A DNA stretch of 64,000 nt from the NCBI GenBank assembly GCA_902801175.1, contig CADCHF010000007.1, forward strand, positions 1-64,000. Reading direction: 5' to 3'. Source of the DNA: an uncultured Coriobacteriaceae bacterium (lineage in GTDB: Bacteria; Actinomycetota; Coriobacteriia; Coriobacteriales; Atopobiaceae). The translations under genes and the position numbers were made by a program. Positions 43,310 through 53,497 of this stretch are shown here, piece by piece. Within the stretch, counting starts at the first letter, position 1; each line of letters begins with the position of its first letter. The notes beneath the pieces were generated by a model that searched no databases, was not told where the DNA came from, and was given only the letters and a program-made list of their open reading frames with translations.

Positions 43310-44737
43310 CTAGTTTTGCGAGCTTGGCTCGGCCTGCTCCTGTTTGCGCATCTCGCGCAGGACGGCCATGGCCATGGGAAATGCTATGAGCGTGGTGATG
43401 ATGTCGGTGGTGGGCTGGGCAATCTGCACGCCCAGCTGTCCCAGCAGTGGCGGGAGGACGAGCACTACCGGGCCAAGCACAAGGCCAAGCCGGCAGGCGC
43501 CGAGGAAGGTGGCGCGCCACATCTTGCCCGAGGTCTGCAGCAAAAAGTTGGTGACCATGGCAACACCGGTGAAGGGCATGGTGATGCTGGACAAGCGCAG
43601 CGTGAGCGTGCCAAAGGCAACCACGGCGGGGTCGTCCCTAAAGATGCCAATGAGCTGCGGGGCAAAGACAAAGGTGATCACGCCAATGGCGGCAACGGAG
43701 ACAAAGGCGAGCCTGATGGCCGTGTAGTACGCCTCGCGGATGCGGTCGAAGCGCCTTGCCCCCAGGTTGTACCCGCAAATGGGCTGGAAGCCCTGGCCAA
43801 TGCCAATCTGGAAGAAGTTGCCCACGCTGGTGATGCGCTGCACCACGGCAATGCCGGCGATGGCGGCGTCGCCAAAAGGCGCGGCGGCGTTGTTGAGCAG
43901 GCTGGTGGCAACACCGAGCATGACCTGCCGCGCAAACGAGGGCACGCCGCCGTTCATGATGATGCGAGCCATCTCTGTGTTGGGGATGCGCACGTAACGC
44001 AGTCCCAGTGGTGTGATGCCTGCGCGCTTCATCACGTAGAGGAGCAAAAAGAAGCTGACGGCCTCGCTTATGACCGTGGCAAGCGCGCTGCCCGCGATGC
44101 CCATCCCCATAGGGAAGATGAAGATGGGCGTGAGAATGGTGTTGAGCACGGCACCGGCAACCATGCACAGCATGGAGTAAAACGACTCGCCCTGAAAGCG
44201 CAGCTGCATGTTCATGAGGAAGCCGCTGGCAATGAACGGCGCGCCTACCAGGATGATGCCAATGTAGGTCCGCGCGTAGGGGAGGATGGTGGGGGTCGCT
44301 CCTCCCACGTAGCACAGCTGGTCGAGCAGGAGGTGGCCAACAATGGCGATGAGCGTGCCGATGCTCACGGTGGCGGCAATGCCGGTGTTTACGTACACGG
44401 ACGCCTCTTCGGTCTTTCCTGCGCCAAGGCAACGACTCATGTGGATGCCGGTTCCCTGCGCAAAGAAGAAGGCCACCGACTGGATGACGGTCATGGTGAC
44501 AAAGGCGACGCCCACTGCCGCGCTCGCGCTGGTGATGCCCATCTGGCCAACAAAGTAGGTGTCGGCGAGGTTGTAGATGGTCGATACCACGTTTGCAAAG
44601 ATGGATGGAGCGGCAAGCGAGAGGATGAGCGGCTGCACGGGACGCTCGAGCATCTCGCGGCGCTTCTCTTCGGGAGTCTGCTCTCTGGGTACTATGAGCT
44701 GTTTAACCGATGGCATAGGTATCATGCTAGCGCGCAT
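43310..44737 (-). CDS. MATE-family efflux transporter
   Basis: A 475-residue, 12-span MATE protein exporting cationic drugs or metabolites by Na+ or H+ antiport. Landmarks: LILSLAAPSIFANVVSTIYN and LADTYFVGQMG near the start, and GIGQGFQPICGYNLGA in the second half (residues about 290-305), the signatures of the NorM/DinF/MepA-like branch. The exact start is unsure: ATGs at 44737, 44725 and 44716 are all without a strong ribosome site. The upstream region contains the large palindrome at 44784-44970. Confidence 0.88.
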   Translation of the reverse strand: MRASMIPMPSVKQLIVPREQTPEEKRREMLERPVQPLILSLAAPSIFANVVSTIYNLADTYFVGQMGITSASAAVGVAFVTMTVIQSVAFFFAQGTGIHMSRCLGAGKTEEASVYVNTGIAATVSIGTLIAIVGHLLLDQLCYVGGATPTILPYARTYIGIILVGAPFIASGFLMNMQLRFQGESFYSMLCMVAGAVLNTILTPIFIFPMGMGIAGSALATVISEAVSFFLLLYVMKRAGITPLGLRYVRIPNTEMARIIMNGGVPSFARQVMLGVATSLLNNAAAPFGDAAIAGIAVVQRITSVGNFFQIGIGQGFQPICGYNLGARRFDRIREAYYTAIRLAFVSVAAIGVITFVFAPQLIGIFRDDPAVVAFGTLTLRLSSITMPFTGVAMVTNFLLQTSGKMWRATFLGACRLGLVLGPVVLVLPPLLGQLGVQIAQPTTDIITTLIAFPMAMAVLREMRKQEQAEPSSQN

Positions 44738-44783
44738 TCGTGCCGTTCACGTCAATCTCACGTGCTCAAAAGTGGGTGGGTGG

Positions 44784-44970
44784 CGCTTGGGGCCCGGGGC
44801 CTGCCGGGGAGGTGGCGGGCTCAGCTCGGGCTAAGCGCTCGGTGCTTACGGCGCGGCAGCTTGGGAGCGTCTCGCTACGCTCGACGCGGCTCTCGCTCCC
44901 GCCGCGCCGATGCGCCGAGCAGCCCGAGAAGTCGCCCGTCACCTCCCCGGCAGGCCCCGGGCCCCAAGCG
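44784..44970. repeat. Large GC-rich imperfect palindrome A (about 187 bp)
   Basis: Outer arms of 37 bases (44784-44820 and 44934-44970) pair with a single mismatch; the left arm starts CGCTTGGGGCCCGGGGCC. Inside, further blocks pair imperfectly (CTCGGGCT/AGCCCGAG; GGCGCGG/CCGCGCC; GGGAGCG/CGCTCCC). It could fold into one long cruciform or hairpin. It lies upstream of the MATE gene in a 460-base gap that also holds repeat copy 2. Confidence 0.8.
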
Positions 44971-45043
44971 ATGTGAGGGAAGGCGGGGTGTGTCATGGGG
45001 AACTCTGACATGCGCTCGTTCTTGGGGGTGCACCGCACACGAA

Positions 45044-45175
45044 GGGTGTGTCATGGGGACGTATAATTTGACACACTCGGAAACCCGTTCGTACTGGTGT
45101 CGGCCGCTCTCGAAGGTCATCTGTCCTGACGACCTGATTGAGTGTGTCAAATTATACGTCCCCACTGACACACCC
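45044..45175. repeat. Palindromic repeat, copy 2
   Basis: Inverted arms at 45044-45078 and 45140-45175, near perfect, share GGGGACGTATAATTTGACAC and GAGTGTGTCAAATTATACGT with copy 1. The 61-base centre is the same length and about four-fifths identical to copy 1, most changes being transitions. A solo half-motif, GTGTGTCATGGGGAACTC, sits just upstream at about 44989-45006. Confidence 0.85.
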
Positions 45176-45197
45176 TCACATCCCTGGCTCGGTCGTG

Positions 45198-45902
45198 CTA
45201 GCGGGTGGCGTTCCGGCTCCTGAGGGCCGTGATGATGGCGATTGCCGTTCCCAGGGCCAAAATGGCTGGTAGAACGGCTGCCCTACCTAGGGCGTCGCAG
45301 CCTCGCGTGCCAAGAAACGCCCCCAAGGTGAACATCGCAATGATGGAGAGAAACACGCCGGCCCGGCGCAGTTTTGCGGCGTCGTGGTGCACGATGCCGT
45401 CAAACAGGCTGTCGACCATCTTGCGTAGGTTTCCGGTGCTCATGGTGGTCACAATCGCCTCGCCCCTAAAGGTGGTAAAGGTCTCGTACTGCATGGCCGC
45501 CACAAAGCTCACGATGCTGTTGGCCAGCAGATTCCACTCGTCTTTGAGAGGGATGAGCCCAACAATCGCAAGGCCCACAATCTCGGCTGCCAAGACCGAT
45601 CTGCGCACTAGGCGAAGCTCGCGGCGCTCAAGGTACTCCTTGATGCCCAAGGCAAACAAAAGCCCCAGCGCAAAGGAGCAGATGGGGATGAGGTAGGTGA
45701 GATAGGCGTCGTGCGCGCCGTTGGCCAGGGCAATGCCCAGCTTGACGATGTTGCCTGTCTGCGCGTTGGCAAAGACGCCCCCGCGCTTGAAGTAGGTGTA
45801 TGCGTCGAGGTATCCGCCAACGGCGGTGAGGAGATAGGCAACTCGCATTCGCTGCGAGGGGATAAGGGCGTTTTGGTTCTTTGCGGAGGCAGCTGTGGCC
45901 AT
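45198..45902 (-). CDS. YoaK/DUF1275 family membrane protein
   Basis: A 234-residue membrane protein with about six spans. The opening VAYLLTAVGGYLDAYTYFKR and GGVFANAQTGNIVKLGIALA are the family signature, as are QYETFTTFRGEAIVTTMSTG and NLRKMVDSLF in the second half. The function of the family is unknown (a transporter-like role has been suggested). It is divergent from the YitT-like gene across about 270 bases. Confidence 0.85.
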   Translation of the reverse strand: MATAASAKNQNALIPSQRMRVAYLLTAVGGYLDAYTYFKRGGVFANAQTGNIVKLGIALANGAHDAYLTYLIPICSFALGLLFALGIKEYLERRELRLVRRSVLAAEIVGLAIVGLIPLKDEWNLLANSIVSFVAAMQYETFTTFRGEAIVTTMSTGNLRKMVDSLFDGIVHHDAAKLRRAGVFLSIIAMFTLGAFLGTRGCDALGRAAVLPAILALGTAIAIITALRSRNATR

Positions 45903-46169
45903 GGATACTCCCTTGTGCGTGGCGGCTGGCTGTTAAGGATAGGACTTTGCCGTGTGCATTGCCGCATGGTTCCAAAAGCTGGAATGATGGTTCGTGCGCG
46001 CCGACAGCTGCTATGGCCTCGCCTGCGCCGTCGAGTCCGCCTGCGCTGTGCCGCCATCCCACTCCTGCAAATTATGCGAAGCGGTTTACCCGTTCGAAAC
46101 AATCATTCATGATTGCTTTCGCTCTTATGCCAATTGTTATCGGCAGCCACGCAACGCAGGAGGTTACAC

Positions 46170-47087
46170 ATGCCAATTCTCGATCGTCGCCAGATGACGC
46201 TCGCCACCATCGCCTGTCTGGTGGTGGGAAATAGCCTGCTCGCTTTCTTGGTGGCCGCCTTCATCATTCCCAATGGCATCATCATGGGAGGCACCACCGG
46301 CATTGGCATCGTGTTGCAGGGATTCTTTCCCTCTCTTGATGTGGCCACCATCGTTCTGGTTATGAACGTGGGGCTTCTGATATTTGGCCGCATAGTGCTG
46401 GGGCGCAAGTTCTTTGTGACCACGGTGGTGTCGTCGGTGCTTTATCCCGTTGCGCTTGGCCTCATCCAGCGCATTCCCGGCATTGACTCCATCACCGACG
46501 ACAAGGTCCTGGCTGCCATCTTTGCTGGCTGCCTTATGGGCATTGCGCTGGGGCTGGTGATGCGCGTTGGCTCGTCGACCGGTGGCATGGATGTAGTGTG
46601 CTTGGCGCTCAACCACTGGTTCCATCTGCCAGTTTCCGTGCTGGTGTATGTGACCGACGGTCTTGTGATGGGTGGCCAGGCGCTGTTCTGTGATCCGGAG
46701 CTCACGTTGCTGGGCATTCTCGTGCTGGTGCTCGAGGCCATCACCCTCGACCAGACCATGATCGTGGGCAAGGCGCAGATACAGCTGCTGGTGATCTCGC
46801 GCGAGTACGAGGCCATTCGCGAGGCCATGCTCACGCAGCTTGAGGCTGGTGTCACCATGCTGCAGGTCGAGACGGGCCGGCTGCGTCGCAAGGGCAAGAG
46901 CGTGCTCTGCGTGATTCCCCAGCGCAAACTCTACGATGCTACGGAGCTTGTGAGTCAGATTGACCCAACCGCCTTCATGACCGTTGCGCGCATCAACGAG
47001 GTGCGCGGACGCGGGTTTACCTCGCGGCGCATTCCGCTTCCTGCCGAGAGCGGTGATGGGGAGCGCGAGGAGGTCACTACGGCCTAG
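46170..47087 (+). CDS. YitT/DUF161 family membrane protein
   Basis: A 305-residue protein. The start at 46170 follows GCAGGAGGTTACAC; an open extension to 46113 lacks a ribosome site. Five to six N-terminal spans carry the duplicated YitT repeat (AAFIIPNGIIMGGTTGIGIV and LVMRVGSSTGGMDVVCLALN). The C-terminal about 90 residues form the soluble DUF2179 domain (GVTMLQVETGRLRRKGKSVL, VARINEVRGRGFTSRR). Function of the family is uncertain; PII-like folding of the tail suggests small-molecule control of a transporter. Confidence 0.88.
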   Translation: MPILDRRQMTLATIACLVVGNSLLAFLVAAFIIPNGIIMGGTTGIGIVLQGFFPSLDVATIVLVMNVGLLIFGRIVLGRKFFVTTVVSSVLYPVALGLIQRIPGIDSITDDKVLAAIFAGCLMGIALGLVMRVGSSTGGMDVVCLALNHWFHLPVSVLVYVTDGLVMGGQALFCDPELTLLGILVLVLEAITLDQTMIVGKAQIQLLVISREYEAIREAMLTQLEAGVTMLQVETGRLRRKGKSVLCVIPQRKLYDATELVSQIDPTAFMTVARINEVRGRGFTSRRIPLPAESGDGEREEVTTA

Positions 47088-47210
47088 CGCTTCTCAGGCC
47101 GGCGGTGCTCCATCCCGCCGGATGCCCCCATATGGCTGAGGCGCGCTGCGCATGACACAACAGAGGCGAGTTTGTCACCAGTGCCCCTTTGACTTTGCGC
47201 CTGCAAATGA

Positions 47211-47238
47211 CCCCGCTTCCCAAGCTCGGGAGGCGGGG
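47211..47238. terminator. Hairpin after the YitT-like gene
   Basis: CCCCGCTTCCC/GGGAGGCGGGG, 11 pairs with one wobble and a 6-base loop, about 125 bases beyond the YitT-like stop, followed by TTGCTGCC. The rest of 47088-47366 shows no supported gene. Confidence 0.5.
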
Positions 47239-47366
47239 TTGCTGCCTATGGTCGTGGACTTGTGCCACTTTCCTTTTGCCGTTGACTCGTTTGCCGATGT
47301 GCGTGATGTGACACGTCGTCAATTTGCCACCATATGAAGCTGGCGGACATATGGAAGGGGGCACTT

Positions 47367-48254
47367 ATGCATGAGATGGCAATGATGATTCGCAAGCAGT
47401 TTGGCGAGGGCGACGCAATCCGTGATGCCGGGCTTACCACGCCCGATGACATCGAGCGTTTTGACGATATCGCATACGGTGAGGAGCCCTACTGGCAGAT
47501 GCTCGACGTGTATCGTCCAAAGGGCACGGCTGACGACGCTGGCTTGCCGGTCATCGTGAGCATTCACGGCGGCGGTTGGGTGTATGGCGACAAGGACCGC
47601 TACCAGTGGTACTGCATGAACCTGGCACAGCGTGGCTTCGTGGTGGTCAACTTCACCTACCGACTGGCGCCGGAGTTCCAGTTCCCCGCGAGCATGGAAG
47701 ACACCTGTGCGGCCTTCCAGTGGACGGTGGACAACATTGCCAAATACGGTGGTGACGCAGACCACATCTTTGCTGTTGGTGACAGCGCGGGTGGCCACAT
47801 GCTGGGGCTGCTCTGCAACATGTGCACCAACCCCGCGTACGCCGCAAAGTTTGACTTTGCGCCTCCCGCAGGCTTTGTGCCCACCGCGGCGGCATTCAAC
47901 TGTGCGGCCTTCCACATTGAGGTGAACGATGACCCCGAGGACCTAACCTCTGCCCTTATGGCCGACTACCTGCCCAATGGTGGCGACGCAAACGAGATTG
48001 ACATGGTCAACGTGGTGCCGCACGTGACCGACGCCTTCCCGCCCTCGTACATCATGACGAGCGACGGCGACTTTTTGCACGATGCGGCAGAGCCCATGGC
48101 CAAGCTCCTTCGCGAGCTTGGGGTTTGTCACGAGCTGCATGTGTACGGCGGGATCGGCGAGCAGCTGGGCCACGTGTTCCATTGCAATATCAAGAGCGAG
48201 GACGCGCGCCGCTGCAACGACGACGAGTGCCGCTTCTTTAAGCGGTTCCTGTAA
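47367..48254 (+). CDS. Alpha/beta hydrolase, HSL-type (family IV) esterase
   Basis: A 295-residue hydrolase. The start at 47367 follows GGAAGGGGGCACTT; an ATG at 47334 lacks a ribosome site. The oxyanion motif HGGGWVYGD, the nucleophile elbow GDSAGGHM, the acid in TSDGDFLHD and the His in GQGEQLGH-like GIGEQLGHVFH are all in family order. It cleaves short-chain esters, perhaps deacetylating sugars or xylan side chains. A hundred bases separate it from the ROK kinase gene in the same direction. Confidence 0.88.
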   Translation: MHEMAMMIRKQFGEGDAIRDAGLTTPDDIERFDDIAYGEEPYWQMLDVYRPKGTADDAGLPVIVSIHGGGWVYGDKDRYQWYCMNLAQRGFVVVNFTYRLAPEFQFPASMEDTCAAFQWTVDNIAKYGGDADHIFAVGDSAGGHMLGLLCNMCTNPAYAAKFDFAPPAGFVPTAAAFNCAAFHIEVNDDPEDLTSALMADYLPNGGDANEIDMVNVVPHVTDAFPPSYIMTSDGDFLHDAAEPMAKLLRELGVCHELHVYGGIGEQLGHVFHCNIKSEDARRCNDDECRFFKRFL

Positions 48255-48354
48255 CAGGGTGCGCTGACGGCGGGCATTGCTCTGCCTCTGTCATCTATTG
48301 GGGTGTTTTGAGGCAAGACCTTTGGAAGGGCTGTTCACTACAAGGAGGAGTTCC

Positions 48355-49272
48355 ATGGCACAGTATCTGGTTTTGGACATTGGCGGCACCTTTATCAAGT
48401 ACGCCATCATGAGCGATGAGGGCCAGTTTGTTGAGCAGGGCAAAGTCCCCGCGGTAACTAACTCCGAGGAGGGCACGCTCGGCGCGCTGGCCGACGTTCG
48501 CGACGCCGTGGCCGCCTACGACTACGAGGGCGTGGCCATCTCGATGCCGGGCCGCATTGACACGGCCAAGGGCATCGCCCATACCGGCGGCGCCTTCCAG
48601 TGGGTACACGACTACCCGGCAGCCGAGAAGTACGGCGCGGTCTTTGGCAAGCCCTGCACCATTGCCAACGACGGAAAGTGCGCCGCGAGCGCCGAGAACT
48701 GGCTTGGCGCTCTGGCCGATGTCGACTCTGGTGCGGTGCTGGTGCTGGGCACCGGCATTGGCGGTGGCATCGTCATCAACAACCAGGTGTGGATGGGTGC
48801 CACGGGTGGCGCGGGCGAGCTCAGTGCCTTCATCACCGACCACCAGGGTGTCAAGAACGGCCTGGGTTGGGGAAACATTGGCATCATGTGGGCCGCGCAC
48901 ATCTCGGCCGGCTCCATCACGGGGAAGTACGGTGCAATCAAGGGTATCGAGAAGGCCGACGGCATCATGCTCTTTGACGCCTACGAGGCGGGCGATCCCG
49001 TTGCACAAGACGTTCTCAAGACCTTTGGCGAGGAGGCCGCGGCAGGCATCTGCTCGCTGCAGAGCGTCCTCGACCTCGAGCGCTACGCCATTGGCGGCGG
49101 CATTAGCGCCCGTCCCGAGACCACACAGATCATCAAGGATGCTGTTGACGCCCTCTTTGACCCGTACCTCGACTTCTTGCCCTATGGCAAGCCCGAGATC
49201 GTGACCTGCAAGTTTGGCAACGAGGCCAACCTCATTGGCGCACTGGCCTTCCACCTGCAGAAGGCAAAGTAG
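48355..49272 (+). CDS. ROK-family sugar kinase (beta-glucoside kinase/glucokinase-like)
   Basis: A 305-residue ATP-dependent sugar kinase. The start at 48355 follows CAAGGAGGAGTTCC. The phosphate loop LDIGGTFIKYAIM, the catalytic region ANDGKCAASAEN (Asp base) and the adenosine loop VLGTGIGGGIVI are present. The cysteine zinc-finger motif of most ROK glucokinases (CxCGxxGC) is absent; the region reads TGGAGELSAFITD, as in BglK-type beta-glucoside kinases. This and the 6-phospho-beta-glucosidase 1.1 kb away suggest phosphorylation of cellobiose-like disaccharides after uptake. Confidence 0.85.
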   Translation: MAQYLVLDIGGTFIKYAIMSDEGQFVEQGKVPAVTNSEEGTLGALADVRDAVAAYDYEGVAISMPGRIDTAKGIAHTGGAFQWVHDYPAAEKYGAVFGKPCTIANDGKCAASAENWLGALADVDSGAVLVLGTGIGGGIVINNQVWMGATGGAGELSAFITDHQGVKNGLGWGNIGIMWAAHISAGSITGKYGAIKGIEKADGIMLFDAYEAGDPVAQDVLKTFGEEAAAGICSLQSVLDLERYAIGGGISARPETTQIIKDAVDALFDPYLDFLPYGKPEIVTCKFGNEANLIGALAFHLQKAK

Positions 49273-49319
49273 GCCAGTCTCACCGGGCGGCTTGCCGCTC
49301 GGCAACGTAGCTGCACACA

Positions 49320-49355
49320 GCGCGCGGAGAGTCCGATGGCTCTCCGCGCGCTTTT
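49320..49355 (+). terminator. Terminator of the ROK kinase
   Basis: GCGCGCGGAGAG/CTCTCCGCGCGC, 12 pairs around an 8-base loop, followed by TTTTG. Confidence 0.85.
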
Positions 49356-49401
49356 GTGGCCAATGGAAATGCTCTGCTTGGGCCCGTCTATGTTGTGCCG
49401 C

Positions 49402-50142
49402 CTACTGTCGCGGGGTAAAGACGCCGCCTGCGCCCCAGCTCCAGCTGCCCTCCGTGCCAGCGTCTTTTGCACCAAGCTCAAAGTGCAGCTTGGCAATTCC
49501 AAGGTCAATGAGCTCAATTCCGCTCTTGACCTTGGGGAGCGTTGCCGCGATTCCATCTGCCGTGTCCTCAAAAACCACGGGCATGCCGTTTATTGCCGAG
49601 GGCCCCGCAATCACGGCGTCAATACCCGCTCGCACCCATGCCGGCGCGGTTTCGTAGCCCTCATAGAGCTCGGTGGGCTTCTTGCTGCGCTTGCGGAGCG
49701 CCGCACGCACCGTGCGCTGCTTGAGCGGGGTCTTGGCTGCGGGGTATCCCACGGGGATCACTCCGTGCAGCTCATGCCCAGCCTTGGGCTGCGCGGTAAC
49801 CGAGCTCTTGTCGTATGTGCCAGCCACCCAACAGGTGCCAAGCCCCAGCTGCGTTGCCAGGAGAATCACCTTTTCGCTGTAGTAGCCCAGCCTGTCGCGC
49901 GACTGTTCGTCTGCGGGCGCAAAGGCAACAACATAGGTACTGGGCTGTCCGGAAAACATCGCCCCGGCTAGCTTGAGCCCGGCACCGCCGTCTTGGGGTC
50001 GCACGAGCCGCATGTCCAAGCCACCTGCCTCGTTGCCCTTGGCAATGCAGGCCTCGAGCTGGTCGAGCAGGCCTGGTTCCACGTCGTGTGGGTCAAAGGT
50101 TCGGCACGAGATGCGCTTGCTGACTGCTTGCATGATGTCCAT
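49402..50142 (-). CDS. Nitroreductase-family flavoprotein (TM1586-type)
   Basis: A 246-residue FMN enzyme of the putative TM1586-like nitroreductase group. The N-terminal MDIMQAVSKRISCRTFDP has the phosphate-binding arginines, and SEKVILLATQLGLGTCWVAG the family core helix; a second half-domain follows with AINGMPVVFEDTADGI. It would use NAD(P)H to reduce quinones, nitro compounds or flavins. It starts after AGGGAGAACC and is monocistronic, divergent from the GH1 gene. Confidence 0.82.
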   Translation of the reverse strand: MDIMQAVSKRISCRTFDPHDVEPGLLDQLEACIAKGNEAGGLDMRLVRPQDGGAGLKLAGAMFSGQPSTYVVAFAPADEQSRDRLGYYSEKVILLATQLGLGTCWVAGTYDKSSVTAQPKAGHELHGVIPVGYPAAKTPLKQRTVRAALRKRSKKPTELYEGYETAPAWVRAGIDAVIAGPSAINGMPVVFEDTADGIAATLPKVKSGIELIDLGIAKLHFELGAKDAGTEGSWSWGAGGVFTPRQ

Positions 50143-50209
50143 GGGTTCTCCCTCGCTTGTGGTATTGGGCTGAGATTAGCACGTTGCGAAAGGTGACACG
50201 AGAGTTTGG

Positions 50210-50225
50210 CTCACATATACGTGAG
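50210..50225. promoter_or_regulatory. Palindromic operator candidate upstream of the GH1 gene
   Basis: CTCACATATACGTGAG is a 16-base near-perfect palindrome in the divergent region between nitroreductase and GH1 genes. A second inverted pair, ACTTGC-9-GCAAGT, lies at about 50361-50381, closer to the GH1 start. Either could bind a sugar-responsive LacI- or GntR-type regulator; no regulator gene is adjacent. Confidence 0.4.
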
Positions 50226-50399
50226 ATTAACGCGACTCAAAATGATGGTGTCATTGTGCCCTGAGCGCTCGCTTACGTATGTGCTGCGGGCTAACACGCT
50301 GCGGTTTTGGCACCGTTGGCGGGACGCTTTGCGCATTTCAGTCTGCTCCTGAGCGCTAACTTGCGAGAATTGTGCAAGTCGGAAATTAGCTACGCGTGA

Positions 50400-51930
<1,531 letters not shown>

Positions 51931-51975
51931 GGCCTTGAGCTGCGGTCTGCCGAGACCAGTGGCCATTTAAAGCTG

Positions 51976-52008
51976 GCGGGCGCACCTGTGGAGGTGCGCC
52001 CGCTTTTT
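51976..52008 (+). terminator. Terminator of the GH1 gene
   Basis: GCGGGCGCACCT/AGGTGCGCCCGC, 12 pairs, 4-base loop, followed by TTTTTC. Confidence 0.9.
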
Positions 52009-52052
52009 CACAACTAACTTGGGGGTCGCAGCTGGCTGCTGCGCTGGCCGCG

Positions 52053-52523
52053 CTATTTCTCGTTGATGGTCTTGCCTGTCATGTGCTCCACCTCAAGCTC
52101 GAGGATGGCCACGCTATTGAGACGCTTCTCAATGTGCTCGCGCTCGCCCTCCATCGAGGGGAAGTACTTGGAGCCCAGCTCCCACAGTATCTCGCGCTTG
52201 CGGTCGGGGTCCTCGACCCGGCGGATGCGTCCAAAGCAAATGACCGAGCGCCAGGTGAGCCACCACTCGCCCTCGTGCTCCTGTGGCCCCGAGAGCACGT
52301 TAAAGCTGCACTTGTCGCAGCCGTCTATTGCATCGAGCTTGTGCCCCGTTGTTGCCCCATGAAAGTAGAAGTGCCCGTCAGCGTAGGTGTAGTTGAGCGG
52401 CACGGTGTAGGGGTAGCCGTCGTCTCCGAGCACGGCGAGCACGCCACGCTTGCCCGTGGCAACAATCTCCTCGCACTCCCGCTGTGTCAGCTGCTGCTTG
52501 ATGCGCCTCATCTCACGCCACAT
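52053..52523 (-). CDS. Pyridoxamine 5'-phosphate oxidase-like flavin-binding protein
   Basis: A 156-residue protein with the split-barrel FMN-binding fold (NimA/PPOX-like). The start at 52523 follows GAAGGAGAGCAC. The core reads RGVLAVLGDDGYPYTVPLNY, then FYFHGATTGHKLDAIDGCDK, with SVICFGRIRRVEDPDRKREI after it; this is the layout of NimA-type 5-nitroimidazole-reductase relatives, in which a His (here in FHGATTGHK) sits by the flavin. Role unknown; a small flavin or heme reductase is plausible. Confidence 0.85.
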   Translation of the reverse strand: MWREMRRIKQQLTQRECEEIVATGKRGVLAVLGDDGYPYTVPLNYTYADGHFYFHGATTGHKLDAIDGCDKCSFNVLSGPQEHEGEWWLTWRSVICFGRIRRVEDPDRKREILWELGSKYFPSMEGEREHIEKRLNSVAILELEVEHMTGKTINEK

Positions 52524-52633
52524 GTGCTCTCCTTCGTTCGAGTTTGCACAAGGATAGCAGGGATGATGTTTGGCATGGTTGACCTTATGCGCCGGGTGGG
52601 AGTACAGTCCACCTTTGCAAGAAGGGGGAAAGC

Positions 52634-53347
52634 ATGCCTGGTCTGGGAACACTCATAAACGTCGCTGCGGTTGTGGCCGGCGGCCTTAGCGGATCGCTTG
52701 TTGGCAAGCTGTTCGATGAGCGCCAGCAGGAGTCCGTTAACATGGCCTGCGGAATCAGCGTGCTGTTCATTGGCATTGCCGGTGCCATGGAGGGCATGCT
52801 CACCCTTACAGATGGCAACATTACCAGCGCAAATGCCATGTTCGTGGTGCTCTGTCTTGCGCTGGGCACCATCGTGGGGGAGATGCTGCGCATCGAGGAT
52901 GGCTTTGAGGCCTTTGGCGAGTGGCTCAAGGTGCGCACGGGCAACGCGCGTGACGCTGGCTTTGTGAATGCGTTTGTGACGGCGAGCCTCACCGTGTGCA
53001 TTGGCGCCATGGCCATTGTGGGGGCAATCCAGGACGGCATCCTGGGCGACTACACCACGCTTGCCGTCAAGTCTGTGCTCGACTTTGTGATCATTGCGGT
53101 CATGACCTCGTCCATGGGCAAGGGCTGTGCGTTTTCGGCCATTCCCATTGCCCTGTTTGAGGGCTCAATCACCCTGATGGCACAGCTGCTGCGTCCGCTC
53201 ATGACCGAGGTTGCCCTTGCAAACCTCTCCCTTGTGGGGTCAATACTCATCTTTTGCGTGGGCATCAACCTTGTGTGGGGCAAGCGCGTTCGCGTGGCAA
53301 ACATGCTGCCCGCCGTGGTGCTCGCTGTCATAGCCGCCTTCATATAA
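52634..53347 (+). CDS. DUF554-family membrane protein
   Basis: A 237-residue membrane protein with about seven spans. It starts MPGLGTLINVAAVVAGGLSG after AGAAGGGGGAAAGC, and contains CLALGTIVGEMLRIEDGFEA and FVTASLTVCIGAMAIVGAIQ, the conserved segments of DUF554 (YdfK/YqgA). Function of the family is unknown; YqgA relatives are predicted transporters. It is monocistronic. Confidence 0.88.
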   Translation: MPGLGTLINVAAVVAGGLSGSLVGKLFDERQQESVNMACGISVLFIGIAGAMEGMLTLTDGNITSANAMFVVLCLALGTIVGEMLRIEDGFEAFGEWLKVRTGNARDAGFVNAFVTASLTVCIGAMAIVGAIQDGILGDYTTLAVKSVLDFVIIAVMTSSMGKGCAFSAIPIALFEGSITLMAQLLRPLMTEVALANLSLVGSILIFCVGINLVWGKRVRVANMLPAVVLAVIAAFI

Positions 53348-53497
53348 CGGGTGCCTTACCCGATCCCGTTGCCGGCTGTATGTAAGGCCGCCTTGCCATC
53401 ATTTGCCCTCAGCAATCACCACTTGCTGATATGCTTTGCGTATCGGTTGTAGCTGGCGGCTAACATGGGTGCCAGATGCCCATAGGGGAGTGATTGC

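Noticed and set aside
43187..45223. A 678-codon open frame opposite the MATE gene
   Set aside because: Composition is Gly/His/Asp-rich shadow; it runs through both palindromic elements and has no start signal.
47152..47337. A 61-codon open frame before the esterase gene
   Set aside because: No ribosome site, crosses the hairpin at 47211-47238 and has no recognisable composition of a real protein.
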